Assembly: GCF_905147045.1 (NCBI RefSeq)
Contig: NC_065918.1
Span: 9,796,001-9,860,000 of the forward strand
Reading direction: 5' to 3'
Length of the DNA stretch: 64,000 nucleotides
Source of the DNA: Nymphalis io
Lineage: Eukaryota > Arthropoda > Insecta > Lepidoptera > Nymphalidae
How positions within the stretch are numbered: position 1 is the first letter of the stretch; every line of letters begins with the position of its first letter. The notes below the pieces were generated by a model. It did not search any database. It was not told the DNA's origin and saw only the letters and a list, made by a program, of their open reading frames with translations. The position numbers and the translations under genes were made by a program. This document shows, piece by piece, positions 44,295-55,800 of the stretch.

Positions 44295-45940
44295 GAGCTT
44301 AGTGGAAACACGTTCTATATTATATTAATACATATAGTATTTATACTATATATTTAAATGAAGATGTTCATTGATAGAATAAGAATGAATACATTGTATG
44401 TGCTTTAATGAAAGAGAGTATATTTATGTAATGAAACATATATTAGTGAGAGCGTTATATCTCATTGAATGAGTATTTTTATATACCTATACGTAAATAT
44501 CCAATTTCTGTAACAATTACTTTTTTTCACACATAATTTCCGTCCATTGGAAAAATTTGCTACCTAATATTTTTTTTACTGTAATCTATCGAAATATTAC
44601 CAAAAGTCTTTGTAGTATGATCGAGACTTTTAAATATTTTTACACATTAGACTACTACTACTACTTACTACATATTAGAGTTTTCTTTTGAATTGTATTT
44701 AAAGTATAGGTATACTTTCTTTTACATAATAATTGCGTTCGATGCGATATTTTTTTCCAGAATAAATTATATTTATGTGCCATGAGTGAAATGTTTGTAT
44801 GTATATTATAGTTACACATAAATACATATATTCGAATATATTAATGTTGTTGTTGCATATAGGAAATGTAGTTAAATGTTTAAATATATGAAGTTATTCT
44901 TTAAATTACGAATTAAATTTAGTACTCGTTCTACTATGATAATATCTATTTATTATATCTATCTTAATAACTATTTATTATATATAAGTGTTTCGATGAA
45001 TGAATATTTAAAATTTCCGACTTTGAAAATTTATCTTTGTTAGTGAGATCATTTCATTTTCATCTCAGACATTGCGTGACTGTAATCTTTAGATATTTCC
45101 ATTTAAAAATATTGATGTATTCTAGTAATAGATGGTTTAATGTGTCTTATTGTGATAGGCTAATACTTGAAACAATGAACTCGCCTTAAACGCTTGTTGA
45201 TTTAGTTAATACAATTCTTTGTTTTAATTAAAAAACCTTCGATAAGGATTGTTATAATTAAATATATATTTTTTTAATTTAAATATATTTAAAAGCATAT
45301 TATATGCGATTTATAGTTTTCCTTTTATCAGCCGAGTGTTCGGGGCGAGGACTTTGTATTTATTAAATTAACTAAATATGAACCGTTTCTAATGCTTAAA
45401 TCGTAATTATATCTCGTCTCGTCTTCATTATTGTCTATTTACGTAAATGTTTAAAATTCATTAAATAAATAAAGTTTAAAATAGATGTGTCAGCAATCGT
45501 ATCTTTTAATTTACCCCAATTCAATGCTAGCTTTGTATTCTGCAATTCTATAAAATGTCAATGCGCTATCTATCTAGGGTCCATTGAAGTTGTTTAACTT
45601 GCGTCCATGAAATTAAACGCAATACAAGGACGGAGAACACAGTGATAGAAAACCTGGTGGTGGGGGTTGCTAGCTCGTTCTCATAACAAGTTTATAGCAG
45701 TATTCATGAAATCGATATTGATTTTTTGAAAAGAAGTGAGAAAACATTCTTTGTATTCTTATATTCATCAGACAATGAGTATTATTTAAATAAATCGTTG
45801 GGTATCTCTTATTGAAGGACAAAGCAAAATATTAGAATTTTTAACCGTTTATAAACACACATTGTTGCTCCATTTTATTTTTGCTATAATTATTTACTGT
45901 TGGTATTTCTATTTAAACAGATCTGTTGATACACTTTGAA
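43630..45940. other. Intergenic; AT-rich with a TA microsatellite
   Basis: No gene seen. A TA dinucleotide run lies at about 44257-44290. Confidence 0.4.
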
Positions 45941-45943
45941 TAC

Positions 45944-46093
45944 ATACTAATATTATAAATGCGAATGTTAGATTGTTTGCTTGTTACCCTTAAACGTCTT
46001 TACTATTCAACCGAGTATCATAAAATTTTACAAACATGTGTTTGCGGTACAAGAAGGACTTACACGCGAGCGAAGTTGCAGGCGAAATCTAGT
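45944..46093 (+). mobile_element. Short Helitron-like element
   Basis: The 5' ACATACTAATATTATAAAT matches the family start; the 3' ACACGCGAGCGAAGTTGCAG then GCGAAATCTAG before T gives a CTRR end. The 150-bp body has the CATAAAATTTTACAAACATG block common in lepidopteran elements of this type. No coding capacity. Confidence 0.6.
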
Positions 46094-46167
46094 CTCGATT
46101 ATATCGATACGATATAAAAAAATAACTTAATATTAAATAAATTTTAATTAAATTATGTGAACAAGTG

Positions 46168-46470
46168 TAGTGTCTCCTGGTGGTAGACCTTTGTGCAAGC
46201 TTGTCTGGGTAGGTACCACCCACTCATCAGGTATTCTACCGCAAAACAGCAGTATTTGGTATTGTTGTATTCCGATTTGAAGGATGAGTGAGCCAGTGTA
46301 ATTACAGGCACAAGGGACATAACATCTTAGTTCCCAAGGTTGGTTGCGCATTGGTGATGTAAGCGATGCTTAACATTTCTTACAATACCACTGTCTATGG
46401 GCGTTGGTGACCACTTACCATCAGGTGGCCCATATGCTCGTCCGCCTTCCTATTCTATAAAAAAAAGCCT
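46168..46470 (-). repeat. Interspersed repeat family B, near-complete copy
   Basis: Minus-strand copy running from GGTGGTAGACCTTTGTGCAA to GCTCGTCCGCCTTCCTATTC, containing TACCACCCACTCATCAGGTA, CAGGCACAAGGGACATAACA and GTGACCACTTACCATCAGG. It shows the same order as the plus-strand copy at 51806-52110. Confidence 0.88.
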
Positions 46471-46479
46471 GAGGTCTAG

Positions 46480-46915
46480 TACAATTTTTATTTACACATT
46501 TATGAAAACTTTCGACTGAAAGGCTTGCGAGACCCTTTAATATAAAAATACTACAAAATATATGAATTTTCGGTGATTACTTAATTATATATATAAAGAC
46601 TTTTAACTCTAACGCATATTGTAAATTATTAACTAAGAAAAGCCGATAATCACAGATTAAACTCAAGACATCAAATTACAGTCGAGAAAATCCTAAGCTG
46701 TTGGAAATATTCATATTAAGAGTCTTTAAGCAATACTGTCTGCCTTAATCGTGGATTGAAAGTCTATTTTAATAATATGATTTATTTAATGTTTTTAATA
46801 GAAAATAAAATAATAACTAACCGCTATGCGAATGTAAGAATATAAAATTAATAAATTCTGTATTTCATCTATTTTCTTATACTTCAGGATAAAATATCAA
46901 GTCACTTGTATTATT
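46480..46915. other. Intergenic, nothing recognised
   Basis: AT-rich; no frame or repeat. Confidence 0.3.
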
Positions 46916-46917
46916 TT

Positions 46918-46919
46918 AG

Positions 46920-46991
<72 letters not shown>

Positions 46992-47000
46992 TATATATAG

Positions 47001-47032
<32 letters not shown>
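46918..47032. repeat. Interrupted (AT)n microsatellite
   Basis: About 115 bp of AT dinucleotides with a few G interruptions. The Tyr-Ile frames through it are artefacts. Confidence 0.95.
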
Positions 47033-47036
<4 letters not shown>

Positions 47037-47549
47037 CTAAAAAACTAAAAACATTTAAAATAAAGATATTACATGTATGTAAGATTTTACTATTTTGAAT
47101 TCGAATTAATAACAAAACTATCTAGCTAATATTATTTGTTAGATTAATTATGCTACGTTTTCCGTAGTACAATATTTCGAAAAAAAAATGTATCTTGTCC
47201 AATACGGGGAGTATTGGTATTGATGTGGAAACTAATTGATCCATTAAAACCCACATAGGATGGCATGGAGCGGCCCACGTTTACTGCTAGGGATATTGAT
47301 TTATCAAGTGAAACAGGAACTGGAAAGTGAACGCAATTTCGTGAAATTAATAACGTGAGTGTGTGGGGAACAATTCGAAAACACGACACAAAGCTGCTTG
47401 AGCTCAAGAAGTGTTTGTTAAATCTCATATATTACTCGTGCTTATGTAATATTATTTAATAAGAAAACTATTTGAGTTTTTTCATTAGTTTGGGCCTCCA
47501 GTCAAGGCTCATTTTCCTCATCATCTATCGTTTTATGATGTTACTTTTG

Positions 47550-47815
47550 GGTAGGGATTTGCGCAAGTCTATCTGGGTAGGTACTCATCGCATATTCTAC
47601 CGCCAAACAGCAATACCTAGCATTGTTGTGTTCCGATTTGAAGTTTGAGCGAGCCATTGAAACTACTGGAACAAGGAACATATCTTAATTCCCGCGTGGT
47701 GCATTAGCTATGACGACAGGAATAGCTAATATTTCTTACATCGCCAATGTCTGTGGACGGTGGTGATCACTTACCATTGGGTAGCCCATTTGTCCGCCTG
47801 CATATTTTATAAAAA
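47550..47815 (-). repeat. Interspersed repeat family B, diverged copy
   Basis: TCTATCTGGGTAGGTACTCA, CATTGTTGTGTTCCGATTTG and GTGATCACTTACCATTGGG in minus orientation, 1.1 kb from the copy at 46168-46470. Confidence 0.8.
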
Positions 47816-47819
47816 ATTC

Positions 47820-48868
47820 ATTGAAAAAGTATTACTTTAGTTTTTTTAGGTTGACGATCACAGAGTGGTAATAAAAGTAAGTCGCTGTCCATATATAGCG
47901 TTTAAAATTTATCAAAAACGGTTTAAATTATTAAACCAATATATCCGATTTCCAGTGAAATTAATAGAGCTAAATTTGGCTTGAAACTCTAAGCTATAAT
48001 TTACTCCTTTGATACGCTCTTACTTAAGGTATTTGAAATTTCAGTGACTTCACCTGTTTTATAAAAGTCCATCTTTGCTCTAATGTATATGTGATGAATG
48101 CCACAGAGTTTTAGCAAAAGCTTAATTTAACGTTATCGCATATAACTAGAGTTAACAGTTAAATCGAGTTGTCTATACTTACAAATTTATCAGGATCAAG
48201 CTCAATTTGTTACAGATTCTTTAAATGTAAAGTGTAATTATAAAATTAATCTAAATGATGAGCTTTGAGGAAAACGGCAAGCTTGTTTAAATTATTTTTA
48301 GCGTCTAGAGAAACGTCTATCTCATTTATCGCAAGATAAATAAGAATTATTTTTATAAAATTATTTGTTTTTATGACTATTTTGAATTTATTTTTGCATT
48401 TTTGCTTTACTCTACTTGGCTAATCTTTAAGGAGTTATTGCAGTTGTTAGAAACAAAAAACTCTACATGTTATAAAATTGTTTTTGTCATTTTTGGTAAA
48501 TTTAATGTAAGCAGAAGTTAATATTCTGGTTAGTCAGGGTATTACTGGGTTGTCTTTTTTTCGTAATATATTTAATACTAGACAAAGTTATTTAATGTCA
48601 CCACAGATCTCAAACTTTAAATCCTTATAGAAAGTTTTGATTTTTGATATTTAATGAAGTTAACTATTAATTTTAAGTATCCATAATACATCCGACAACC
48701 CTAACACCTAATGATATATTCAGCTAATGATATAATATGATACGAATACAATTCTGGCGCTAATTCATAAATTTCCATAGCTCTTTCTTCAAAAATTAAG
48801 GATTTTCATACAAACTTTCATACCCTTCGTCACTTACCTTAGACTATATTATATATTATAATTATTAT
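47820..48868. other. Intergenic, nothing recognised
   Basis: AT-rich; no gene or repeat identified. Confidence 0.3.
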
Positions 48869-48871
48869 TAA

Positions 48872-49195
48872 AAGTCGAGATGGCCAAGTGGTTAAAACGC
48901 GTGAATGTTAATCGATCGTGAGTTTAAACCCGGGCAAGAACCACTGAATTTTCATGTGCTTAATTTGTGTTTATAATTCATCTCTTGCTTGACGGTGAAG
49001 AAAAACATCATAAAGAAACCTGCACTAATTAATTTCATTAATTAAACTTAAAACTAACTAATTTCATTAAAATTCTGCCACATGTGTATTCTACCAACCC
49101 GCATTGGAGCAGCGTGGTGGAACAAGCTCCAAACCTTCTCCTCAAAAGGGAGAGGAGGCCTTAGCCCAGCAGTGGGACATTAACAGGTTGTTACT
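48872..49195 (+). mobile_element. tRNA-derived SINE (family A), near full length
   Basis: Begins AAGTCGAGATGGCCAAGTGG (A box) with a mutated B box GAGTTTAAACCC. The body matches the copy at 29621-29922 apart from an internal AT-rich duplication around ACTAATTTCATTA (about 49025-49070). It ends GCCCAGCAGTGGGACATTAA. No clear target-site duplication. Confidence 0.85.
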
Positions 49196-49530
49196 GTTGT
49201 ATTGTTATGGTTACATTTCGTACCCTCGTTTACCTCGACCTCGTTAATATAGCAAAGACTAGATCCAGAACTGAACGTGTTGTAATTATAAATGTAATAC
49301 GTACATGGTTTGTACCGTATTAATTTTATAACTACCATAAACCTATTTACAGATACAGTCCTCTGCTCCTAAGGTAGAGATATTAATGTCTGAGGTAACC
49401 GCACTGTTATACATATTTACAATTTATATATAATTGTCTGAATACACAATATTTACTGTTAAACATAATACAACCAGACTCGGGTGAGAGTAATACACAT
49501 TTCTTTTGTTTTTCGATTCTACATATTTAA

Positions 49531-49622
49531 CTAGCTTGCTCGCGCTTAAATATAGATAAAAGATGAATGGTTGTATAGAAGTCTGTGATTTTAAAGTAAG
49601 AAGCATGAAATGCCATTCTGGT
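49531..49622 (+). repeat. Dispersed repeat shared with 18560-18670
   Basis: CTAGCTTGCTCGCG, ATGAATGGTTGTATAGAAG and AGCATGAAATGCCATTCTGG follow the same order as in the first copy. Possibly a LINE 3' end. Confidence 0.5.
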
Positions 49623-49864
49623 TACAAAAAAGTATATTACGACGTTTTTTGTCATCAATGAACTTACAGTGATGCCTGTAGTTTGACTATTATCAAACTA
49701 TTTTATAATAATCTAAATGGGTAGGACCAAAATTTGTGTTATACATGTCTTCCGATCTACGATCCAGTAGCTCAGATGTCTTCATCCACGTCGTTATAAT
49801 TGTTGTAAATCACCAAGTGCACAAGTATATTTTTTTTTATTTCAAAATACAAAAACTTTATTTA

Positions 49865-50130
49865 TCTATACTAATATTTTAAAGCTGAAGTGTTTAGTTG
49901 AACGGGCTAGTCTCAGGAACTGCCGGTTCGAATTAAAAAAATATTTTCGTGTTGGATAGCCCATTTACGAAGAAAGCTATAGGCTATAAACATCACGCTA
50001 CGACCTATTTATTGTCGTATTGGCTATTGTTCGGACCGGAGCATCAATGAAAAATGTTCCAAAAACGGGGAAAATTTATTTCTTTTTAGAGATTCCGTTA
50101 CGTGCACTATGTAAACGCTTAAATTACACA
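49865..50130 (+). mobile_element. Helitron-like element, 5' part
   Basis: Starts TCTATACTAATATTTTAAAG directly after A, like the element at 15767. No CTAG end with a hairpin could be placed, so the 3' limit is a guess. Confidence 0.45.
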
Positions 50131-50180
50131 AAAATAAAATCATGTATGTATGGAATTGTACTTCTTGAAAAGTTCTAAAA

Positions 50181-50234
50181 AAGTCCTTGAGTCAACCTTA
50201 AAATATCTATCTTTTAAGGTTGACTCAAGGACTT
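50181..50234. repeat. Perfect 23-bp inverted repeat with an 8-base loop
   Basis: Arms at 50181-50203 and 50212-50234 are exactly complementary; loop TATCTATC. It lies 220 bp from the mariner end but is not part of it. Confidence 0.9.
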
Positions 50235-50452
50235 AAAGGTAATAATACCTTTTATATGGTGATCAAAATTGTTCTAAAATAATGCATTATTTACACAATC
50301 GTTTTTGCATAAACATGACATTAATTCTTTTGAAAAATATCGAGATAAGATCATTGACAAGTTTTAGTACTTTTTATAGTTTTGACATATTCCAACAGGT
50401 AGTGGAGTAGGTTGTTTGAAAATACTCATACTTAAGTAATTCTTTTCGGTTA

Positions 50453-51350
50453 GGTTGGTATTAGGTCCTTACATATAAAATTGGCGTTTTGTACGGGAGG
50501 AATATAGTTAATTTTTTTTTTTTGTAAAATATATTTAATTAATCATAATTTTTTGCCATCTCATAGTTCATTGATCCCTTTAATAAAAAAACCATGGGGG
50601 CGAGAATCAATAAACTCTCAGAAGGCGGTTTGGACTGCCGCCGTATCGGAGTTGAATATTTTTCCTTGTAAGAAGTTGTCCAAATTCCGGAAAAAAATGG
50701 TAATCTGTTGGAGCAAGGTCCGGGGAGTACGGTGGATGTCGCAGACATACCAATTGTAGCTCATCTAACTTAGTGGTTGTTTGTCTTGCGTTGTCGTGAA
50801 GCAGCAGTGGCCTAGAGCGATTGACCAATCTCGGTAGTTTAGCAGCTAGTTCTTCCTTCATGGTTTGCAGTTGCTGACAATAGATATCTGCCATATCGTT
50901 ATCGTTTGGCCAGATTTTAGAAAGCTGTAGTGAACGACACCGGCGCTAGTCCATCAAACACTCACAAGTAACTTTTTCTGAGTCAATTTTCGTTTAGGGC
51001 AGGATTTGGCTGGGTCTCTAGGGTTCAGTCAGTTCAGTCCGATTATCGTACAGTATCCACTTTTCATCACAAGTAATGATTCGATTTAAAATCCCTTCAT
51101 TATTGTATCGGTTGAGCAAAGTAATATAGCAGTCGACGCGTGTTTGCAAGTTCGATTCACTCAATTCATGAGGTATTGTTAAAGTTTTTTTAGTTTTAAG
51201 TGGATTAATACAGTTTTATCACTTACCCCGAAGCCTGCAGCTATCTCTGAAGTGCTTTGTGATGGATCCGCTTCTACAATAGCCTTTAATTCTTCATTTG
51301 CCACTTTGGTCTCCAGCCGTCCACGGGGTTGGTTCTGAAGGTCGAAACTC
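50453..51350 (-). mobile_element. Mariner-family DNA transposon, truncated and decayed
   Basis: Directly after a TA at 50451-50452 the sequence GGTTGGTATTAGGTCCTTAC reads as a mariner-type inverted repeat. The minus-strand transposase follows up to about 51346. The partner inverted repeat is not found beyond that point, so the 5' end and about the first 80-90 residues of the transposase are lost. Insertion at TA is typical of the superfamily. Confidence 0.75.
50545..51346 (-). pseudogene. Mariner transposase, broken
   Basis: Read on the minus strand in several frames: FDLQNQPRGRLETKVA, ELKAIVEADPS, TCDEKWILYDN (first catalytic Asp), LLHDNARQ (second Asp), YSPDLAPTDYHFF (third Asp) and a C-terminal HGFF-KG-NE-- region. 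Frameshifts separate the blocks. Between the second and third Asp about four residues are deleted relative to the D34D spacing of mariner. The DNA-binding N-terminus is absent. Confidence 0.8.
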
Positions 51351-51359
51351 AAAGTGTCA

Positions 51360-51800
51360 ATAAATATAATTATCCTATCTATAATTTACAACCGTACGTA
51401 TATTATTTTATATCAGTATGATATACATATATATATGTATTTAAATTAACACAGCAAACTTAGCTAACTACAACTTAATTGTACTCGCATATGCTTAATT
51501 CACATAAGCATCGTGCCAGTATATTTGTACGAACTACATTTACATTATGTTTATCTGTTGTTTACATTATATCTATTTATACTAAATTTCTTCATTAATT
51601 ATTTATTTATTTTTACATTGCACGATATAATTACCAGTATGTTCTGTTTGTATTTCCCCGCGGTATTTTTCTCTATTAACTTGCTTATGTAATAGATGTT
51701 CTATTTCTTACTTTGAGTTTACTTTATACTAATACTAGCACTATACCAGCAACTTCGTCATAATTCAGAATTGCTATGGTCTAATTTACAAATTTCTAAG
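51360..51800. other. Intergenic, nothing recognised
   Basis: AT-rich sequence between the mariner relic and the next repeat. Confidence 0.3.
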
Positions 51801-51805
51801 TTTTT

Positions 51806-52110
51806 TTTTATAGAATAGGAAGGCGGACGAGAATATGGCCACCTGATGGTAAGTGGTCACCAACGCCCATAAACATTGGCATTGTAAGAAATGTTAACCA
51901 TCGCTTACATCACCAAAGCGCGACCAACATTGGGAACTAATATGTTATGTCCCTTGTGCCTGTAATTACGTTGGCTCACTCACCCTTTAAACCGGAACAC
52001 AACAATACCAAGTACTGCTATTTTGCGGTAGAATATCTGATGAGTGGGTGGTACCTGCCCAGACGAGGCATTTAGTACTAAGTAAGGCACTCTACCACTA
52101 TTAAGTATAT
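51806..52110 (+). repeat. Interspersed repeat family B, best-preserved copy
   Basis: Runs from TTTTATAGAATAGGAAGGCG, GGTAAGTGGTCACCAACGCC and GTAAGAAATGTTAACCATCG through TATGTCCCTTGTGCCTGTAA to GATGAGTGGGTGGTACCTGC and a poorly kept end. About 300 bp, noncoding. It has no tRNA-like A/B boxes and no terminal inverted repeats that I can see, so its mode of spread is unclear. Confidence 0.88.
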
Positions 52111-52439
52111 AGTATGTGTGTATGATATATAAATTTTACTCAAATCTCATTTATCCAAACCGACTGAACTTCGCAATATATTTATATTCATACTATTTTT
52201 ATATTTGATTTATTAACATTTATATTATAAAATATACAATTCTCTTGTAAAAGTAAATGAGCAATTCTTGTATTGTATAGGATATATAATATTTCTATTC
52301 CTTTCGCTTACTGTATTTGTTCGTCGAGTATGAATTCTCCATAAAGGTCTGTCAGTCGTCTTGTTCTTACTACAATTGTCATGTCAACAGGCTATTTCCG
52401 TATGTTAATCGTGCTGTTTTTGTTGAATGTCAATCGTCA

Positions 52440-52738
52440 TATAGCCTTGCTCAACGCCCGTCTTTCGGGCTTCGAATTGTAACGGTGAAAGGCGGGTGGC
52501 TCGGTGGGGGCAAACCGCGGGCGCGGCAACCATGACAGTCCGCCACGAGCGCATGTCCGATACGTTGTTTTGCAAACGACCCGGAACTCGCGCGCCGTTC
52601 CACGTACGAAAAGCAAATGGGAAACTTTTACTTTCGCGCGAGATACTAAAACTTATTCACATTTCTCCGTTTATGTGTGGACGTGTGTGTGACAATAATA
52701 TGTATTAGTGTCAGGTTATAAAAATACATTATTTGCTT
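52440..52738 (+). promoter_or_regulatory. GC-rich 5' leader with an upstream open frame
   Basis: A CG-rich stretch (GGCTCGGTGGGGGCAAACCG and following) just before the signal-peptide exon. An ATG at about 52532 opens a 58-codon frame that ends in TAG at about 52708, before the main start codon. If transcribed as one leader, this upstream frame would lower translation of the main one. No TATA box stands out. Confidence 0.4.
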
Positions 52739-52824
52739 ATGATTGAAAGAGACAATTGCAAAATGTTTCTATGTGTGTGCCTTGTAATTTGGAGCGGTGC
52801 CCTCGTGCCGGCTCTGGCTCAAGG
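52739..52824 (+). CDS. Signal-peptide first exon of an unidentified secreted or membrane protein (partial)
   Basis: The frame starts at ATG 52739 or, with better context and a compact signal peptide, at ATG 52763: MFLCVCLVIWSGALVPALAQ, i.e. a hydrophobic core followed by a small-x-small cleavage site. A consensus donor CAAG|GTGAGT ends the exon at 52824 in phase 1. A phase-1 intron right after the signal peptide is common in receptors, ligand-gated channels and Ig-superfamily proteins, but the exon alone cannot tell which. No following exon could be recognised up to 62.4 kb. Confidence 0.6.
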
Positions 52825-55800
52825 TGAGTTGAACAATGCAAGCGACTCCTTCCTTTATGGTGTGAAAAACCGCAGCGCGGATTTACAACCCTAACATGAT
52901 AAAAACTGCTTGAGTTACGAAAGTGTTAACAAATAATTCTAATTTTTTTAAAAATGTGAGCTTAATCTGACGCATAAACCGTTAAAGTTACGGAGAAATA
53001 AAATCATTACAAAACTCATTTGGTAATAAAATAACTCATTACAAAACTTATCTAACTGTTTCTAAGCGTGCATATTATGAGTATAATGAGTTTTATATTA
53101 ATATTAATATTCTATCTTAAAATAAGTCGGTTAAAATATAATATACAACGACATCAAATTCTGATTTTTTTAGTTGACTTACTTACACTATCTTAAATTA
53201 TTTATGTTATATATAATGATAAGCAAAGTAGGTATTTAAGTATCATTTCTAAGTGGTTCGCTTGCAATGAACTGCGGAGGTCGGAACACAAAAATAAGCG
53301 TAAAAGGTAAACTTAATAAAACGATAACGTCGATGAGATAAAGATGATTTTCTGAAATGTCTTTTATTATAATGACAAGTGACGAGCAATATTTTTAACA
53401 TAAATGCCAATAGATATACTACGTCAGGGAAAACGATCTCCATTGTTAAGCTCCTTGAAAGAAAATATTGTCGACTTAACATGAAAAGATCTAATGTAAG
53501 GGGTTTCTTACATTATTAAAACTGACTATTATAAACTCGAAATTCACACATCAATTTTTAAGTACGTAACATTATTTCATATTTTTCGTAGTTATATTAT
53601 ATATTTGTTTAATAGAAACGTTTTTTAAATCCGCTTTCAACTAGTATCACTGCAAAAAATGTACAAACTATCGAAATATTTTTGTTTTCAGTAAATATAT
53701 TATATTTCACTTATCCTAAAAATTCGATTTAGTTATCAAAAATAAAACCGATCAAAATAATAGATAAAATAATACACACAAGCATGGATAATATCTAAGT
53801 CGAATATTTTACAAAAAAAAGAGATACTTGAAAGAGTTTTTTTTGAGCAAGGATTTTTTTGTGAATACATTGTTAAAATAAGTATTCTAAGTCCAATTCT
53901 ACGACATAAGTAACTTATAATATACAAATCTAAATAACAATCTGTTCAGCCTTTAAAACACACAAACTTTCTCATTTCTAAAAATGGTAAGGTTAGAATA
54001 TTGTCAAAGTTTATTCCATTACCATGTTTAAAAATTCACCACAAAGTTCGTACCCACAAAATGTATCTTTGAAAACGGAAATAAAAGACGCAACGAAAAA
54101 TGTTTTGAATTGAAAATAAACTTCGATACGCGCTTAAATTGTAATAGAAGTGGAAGCATATATAATTCAATATTAATTTATACCTTATTAATAATAGATT
54201 TACTTTCATTATGTAAAATCTAATGTTTTGAGCCCACTGTATACAGCCGGCTAAGATGCAGCCGCGCCGGCTGTGCTTTCACTTATCCTGTTACTGTGTG
54301 AGTATTCTTTGTCTGTGTTCGAAACCGGCTCGGCCCTCTGTTCCACTGAACGATATAGCCTAATGGGCTAGTGGGGCCCTTCACGATTCGTACTTATTTC
54401 GCTTTAAAATATTTTGTGAATAATCTCTAATATATTTTTCAAAATTCATTTGTTTTAGTTATGAAATTAATAATAATACTAAGTATCATTATTATACCGT
54501 CAGCTTCGTATATAATGTAACAGCCAATATTATCAAATACATAGCAACAAATAAAGTGATCAATAATATTCATACAACCGAGGTCGGCTAATTATTTAAG
54601 CCGTCCATTTTGCAAAATTTTTTCGGAGCGCAAATATCGTCAAATATTCAACCTTCCGTGCATTCAAACCGTCATTAAAATGGTAACAAACACACTATTA
54701 TTATAAATGTGATGTTCTATGTAAAGTTATACAATTTCTTACATTATTTATGTATTTACTTTAATCATAAAAAAAATGCGAATAAATTATATAATAAATT
54801 TAAAATATCTGTTATTTTATTGTTATAAATTATCCGTCTATAATTTAGCTATAATACTTCATTAGTTCCAGGAAAATATTATAAAAATATTCACAAGAAT
54901 GTTTCTTTTATAAATGGCTTCAACGATATTATTGAAGGTCGTCGATACATCCTCAGATTTATTGTCATTTAGAAACGTTTTACTAAAATAGCTTTTATTG
55001 TGGTAATTTAGATATTTACTAACTTCTGTATAATGAAACGTAGGTACGTGAAGCTTAAAATCAAGTATGCTGATAATTACGCTTTTCGATTGCTCTAAAC
55101 TGCTGGTATCTATTTATATATAAAAGGTATAACCAGAGTAGCTAACTATTTGAAATTTCGAGAATTAATTCCTGTAATTGTGGTTTTGCAACTAAAGATT
55201 TTACGCAGTTTTGATCTTCAAAACATTCACTATTCAACTTCATGCAATCGACTCGTTCAAGGTTTCATTGTATTAGCGTACTGAGAAAATAAAATATGTA
55301 ATATATACGTTTAGAATTGTAACATGTTACGCCGGAAAGTTAAAAATCACCACTGCAAAGCTAATATTTAATTATCTATAAAATCAATTATATTTATTCA
55401 CCTATTATCTGTAGATAGATAGATGTTTCTTCACTAAACACTTTCTACCAGATGTTTTTCCACCAACCTGCAGTGCTTCCTTTGAGACAACATACAACTT
55501 TTGCCTGGCTTTGGGTTTTCTTAGTAAATAAAAAATTTTAAAGTCAAAAAATCTTTTTATTTTTCTGAAAAAGGATATTTGAATAAACGTATTACTTCAG
55601 TTTGTATTCCGTAGTCAGACAGTAAATAGTTTACACGTTTTACTTAACGAATACAAAAAATTAAGCATCTTATCTATCATGCGTTTATCGTACATAAGCT
55701 AACATATTTTATATATATCATTCAACACAAATTAAATGTAAAATCTGTCACGTTATTGAAAGTTAATGTATTAACATAACAAAACAGGATCATTGTTTGG

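Noticed and set aside
15207..47032. CRISPR-like array among the repeats
   Set aside because: Repeats are dispersed, in both orientations and unequally spaced; the sequence is eukaryotic.
47205..47430. 91-codon minus-strand frame and an overlapping plus-strand protein-like stretch
   Set aside because: Neither has a recognisable domain. The plus-strand reading (TARDIDLSSETGTGK) hints at a mobile-element relic, but the evidence is too thin to annotate.
11569..50234. MicroRNA precursors at the short hairpins
   Set aside because: Stems of 15-27 bp and loops of 3-9 bases are shorter than usual animal precursors, and arm sequences show no miRNA family I recognise.
54240..54300. Short exon-like island before GTGAGT
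   Set aside because: About 36 bp, with a weak acceptor; its self-complementary GC content explains it as well as coding would.
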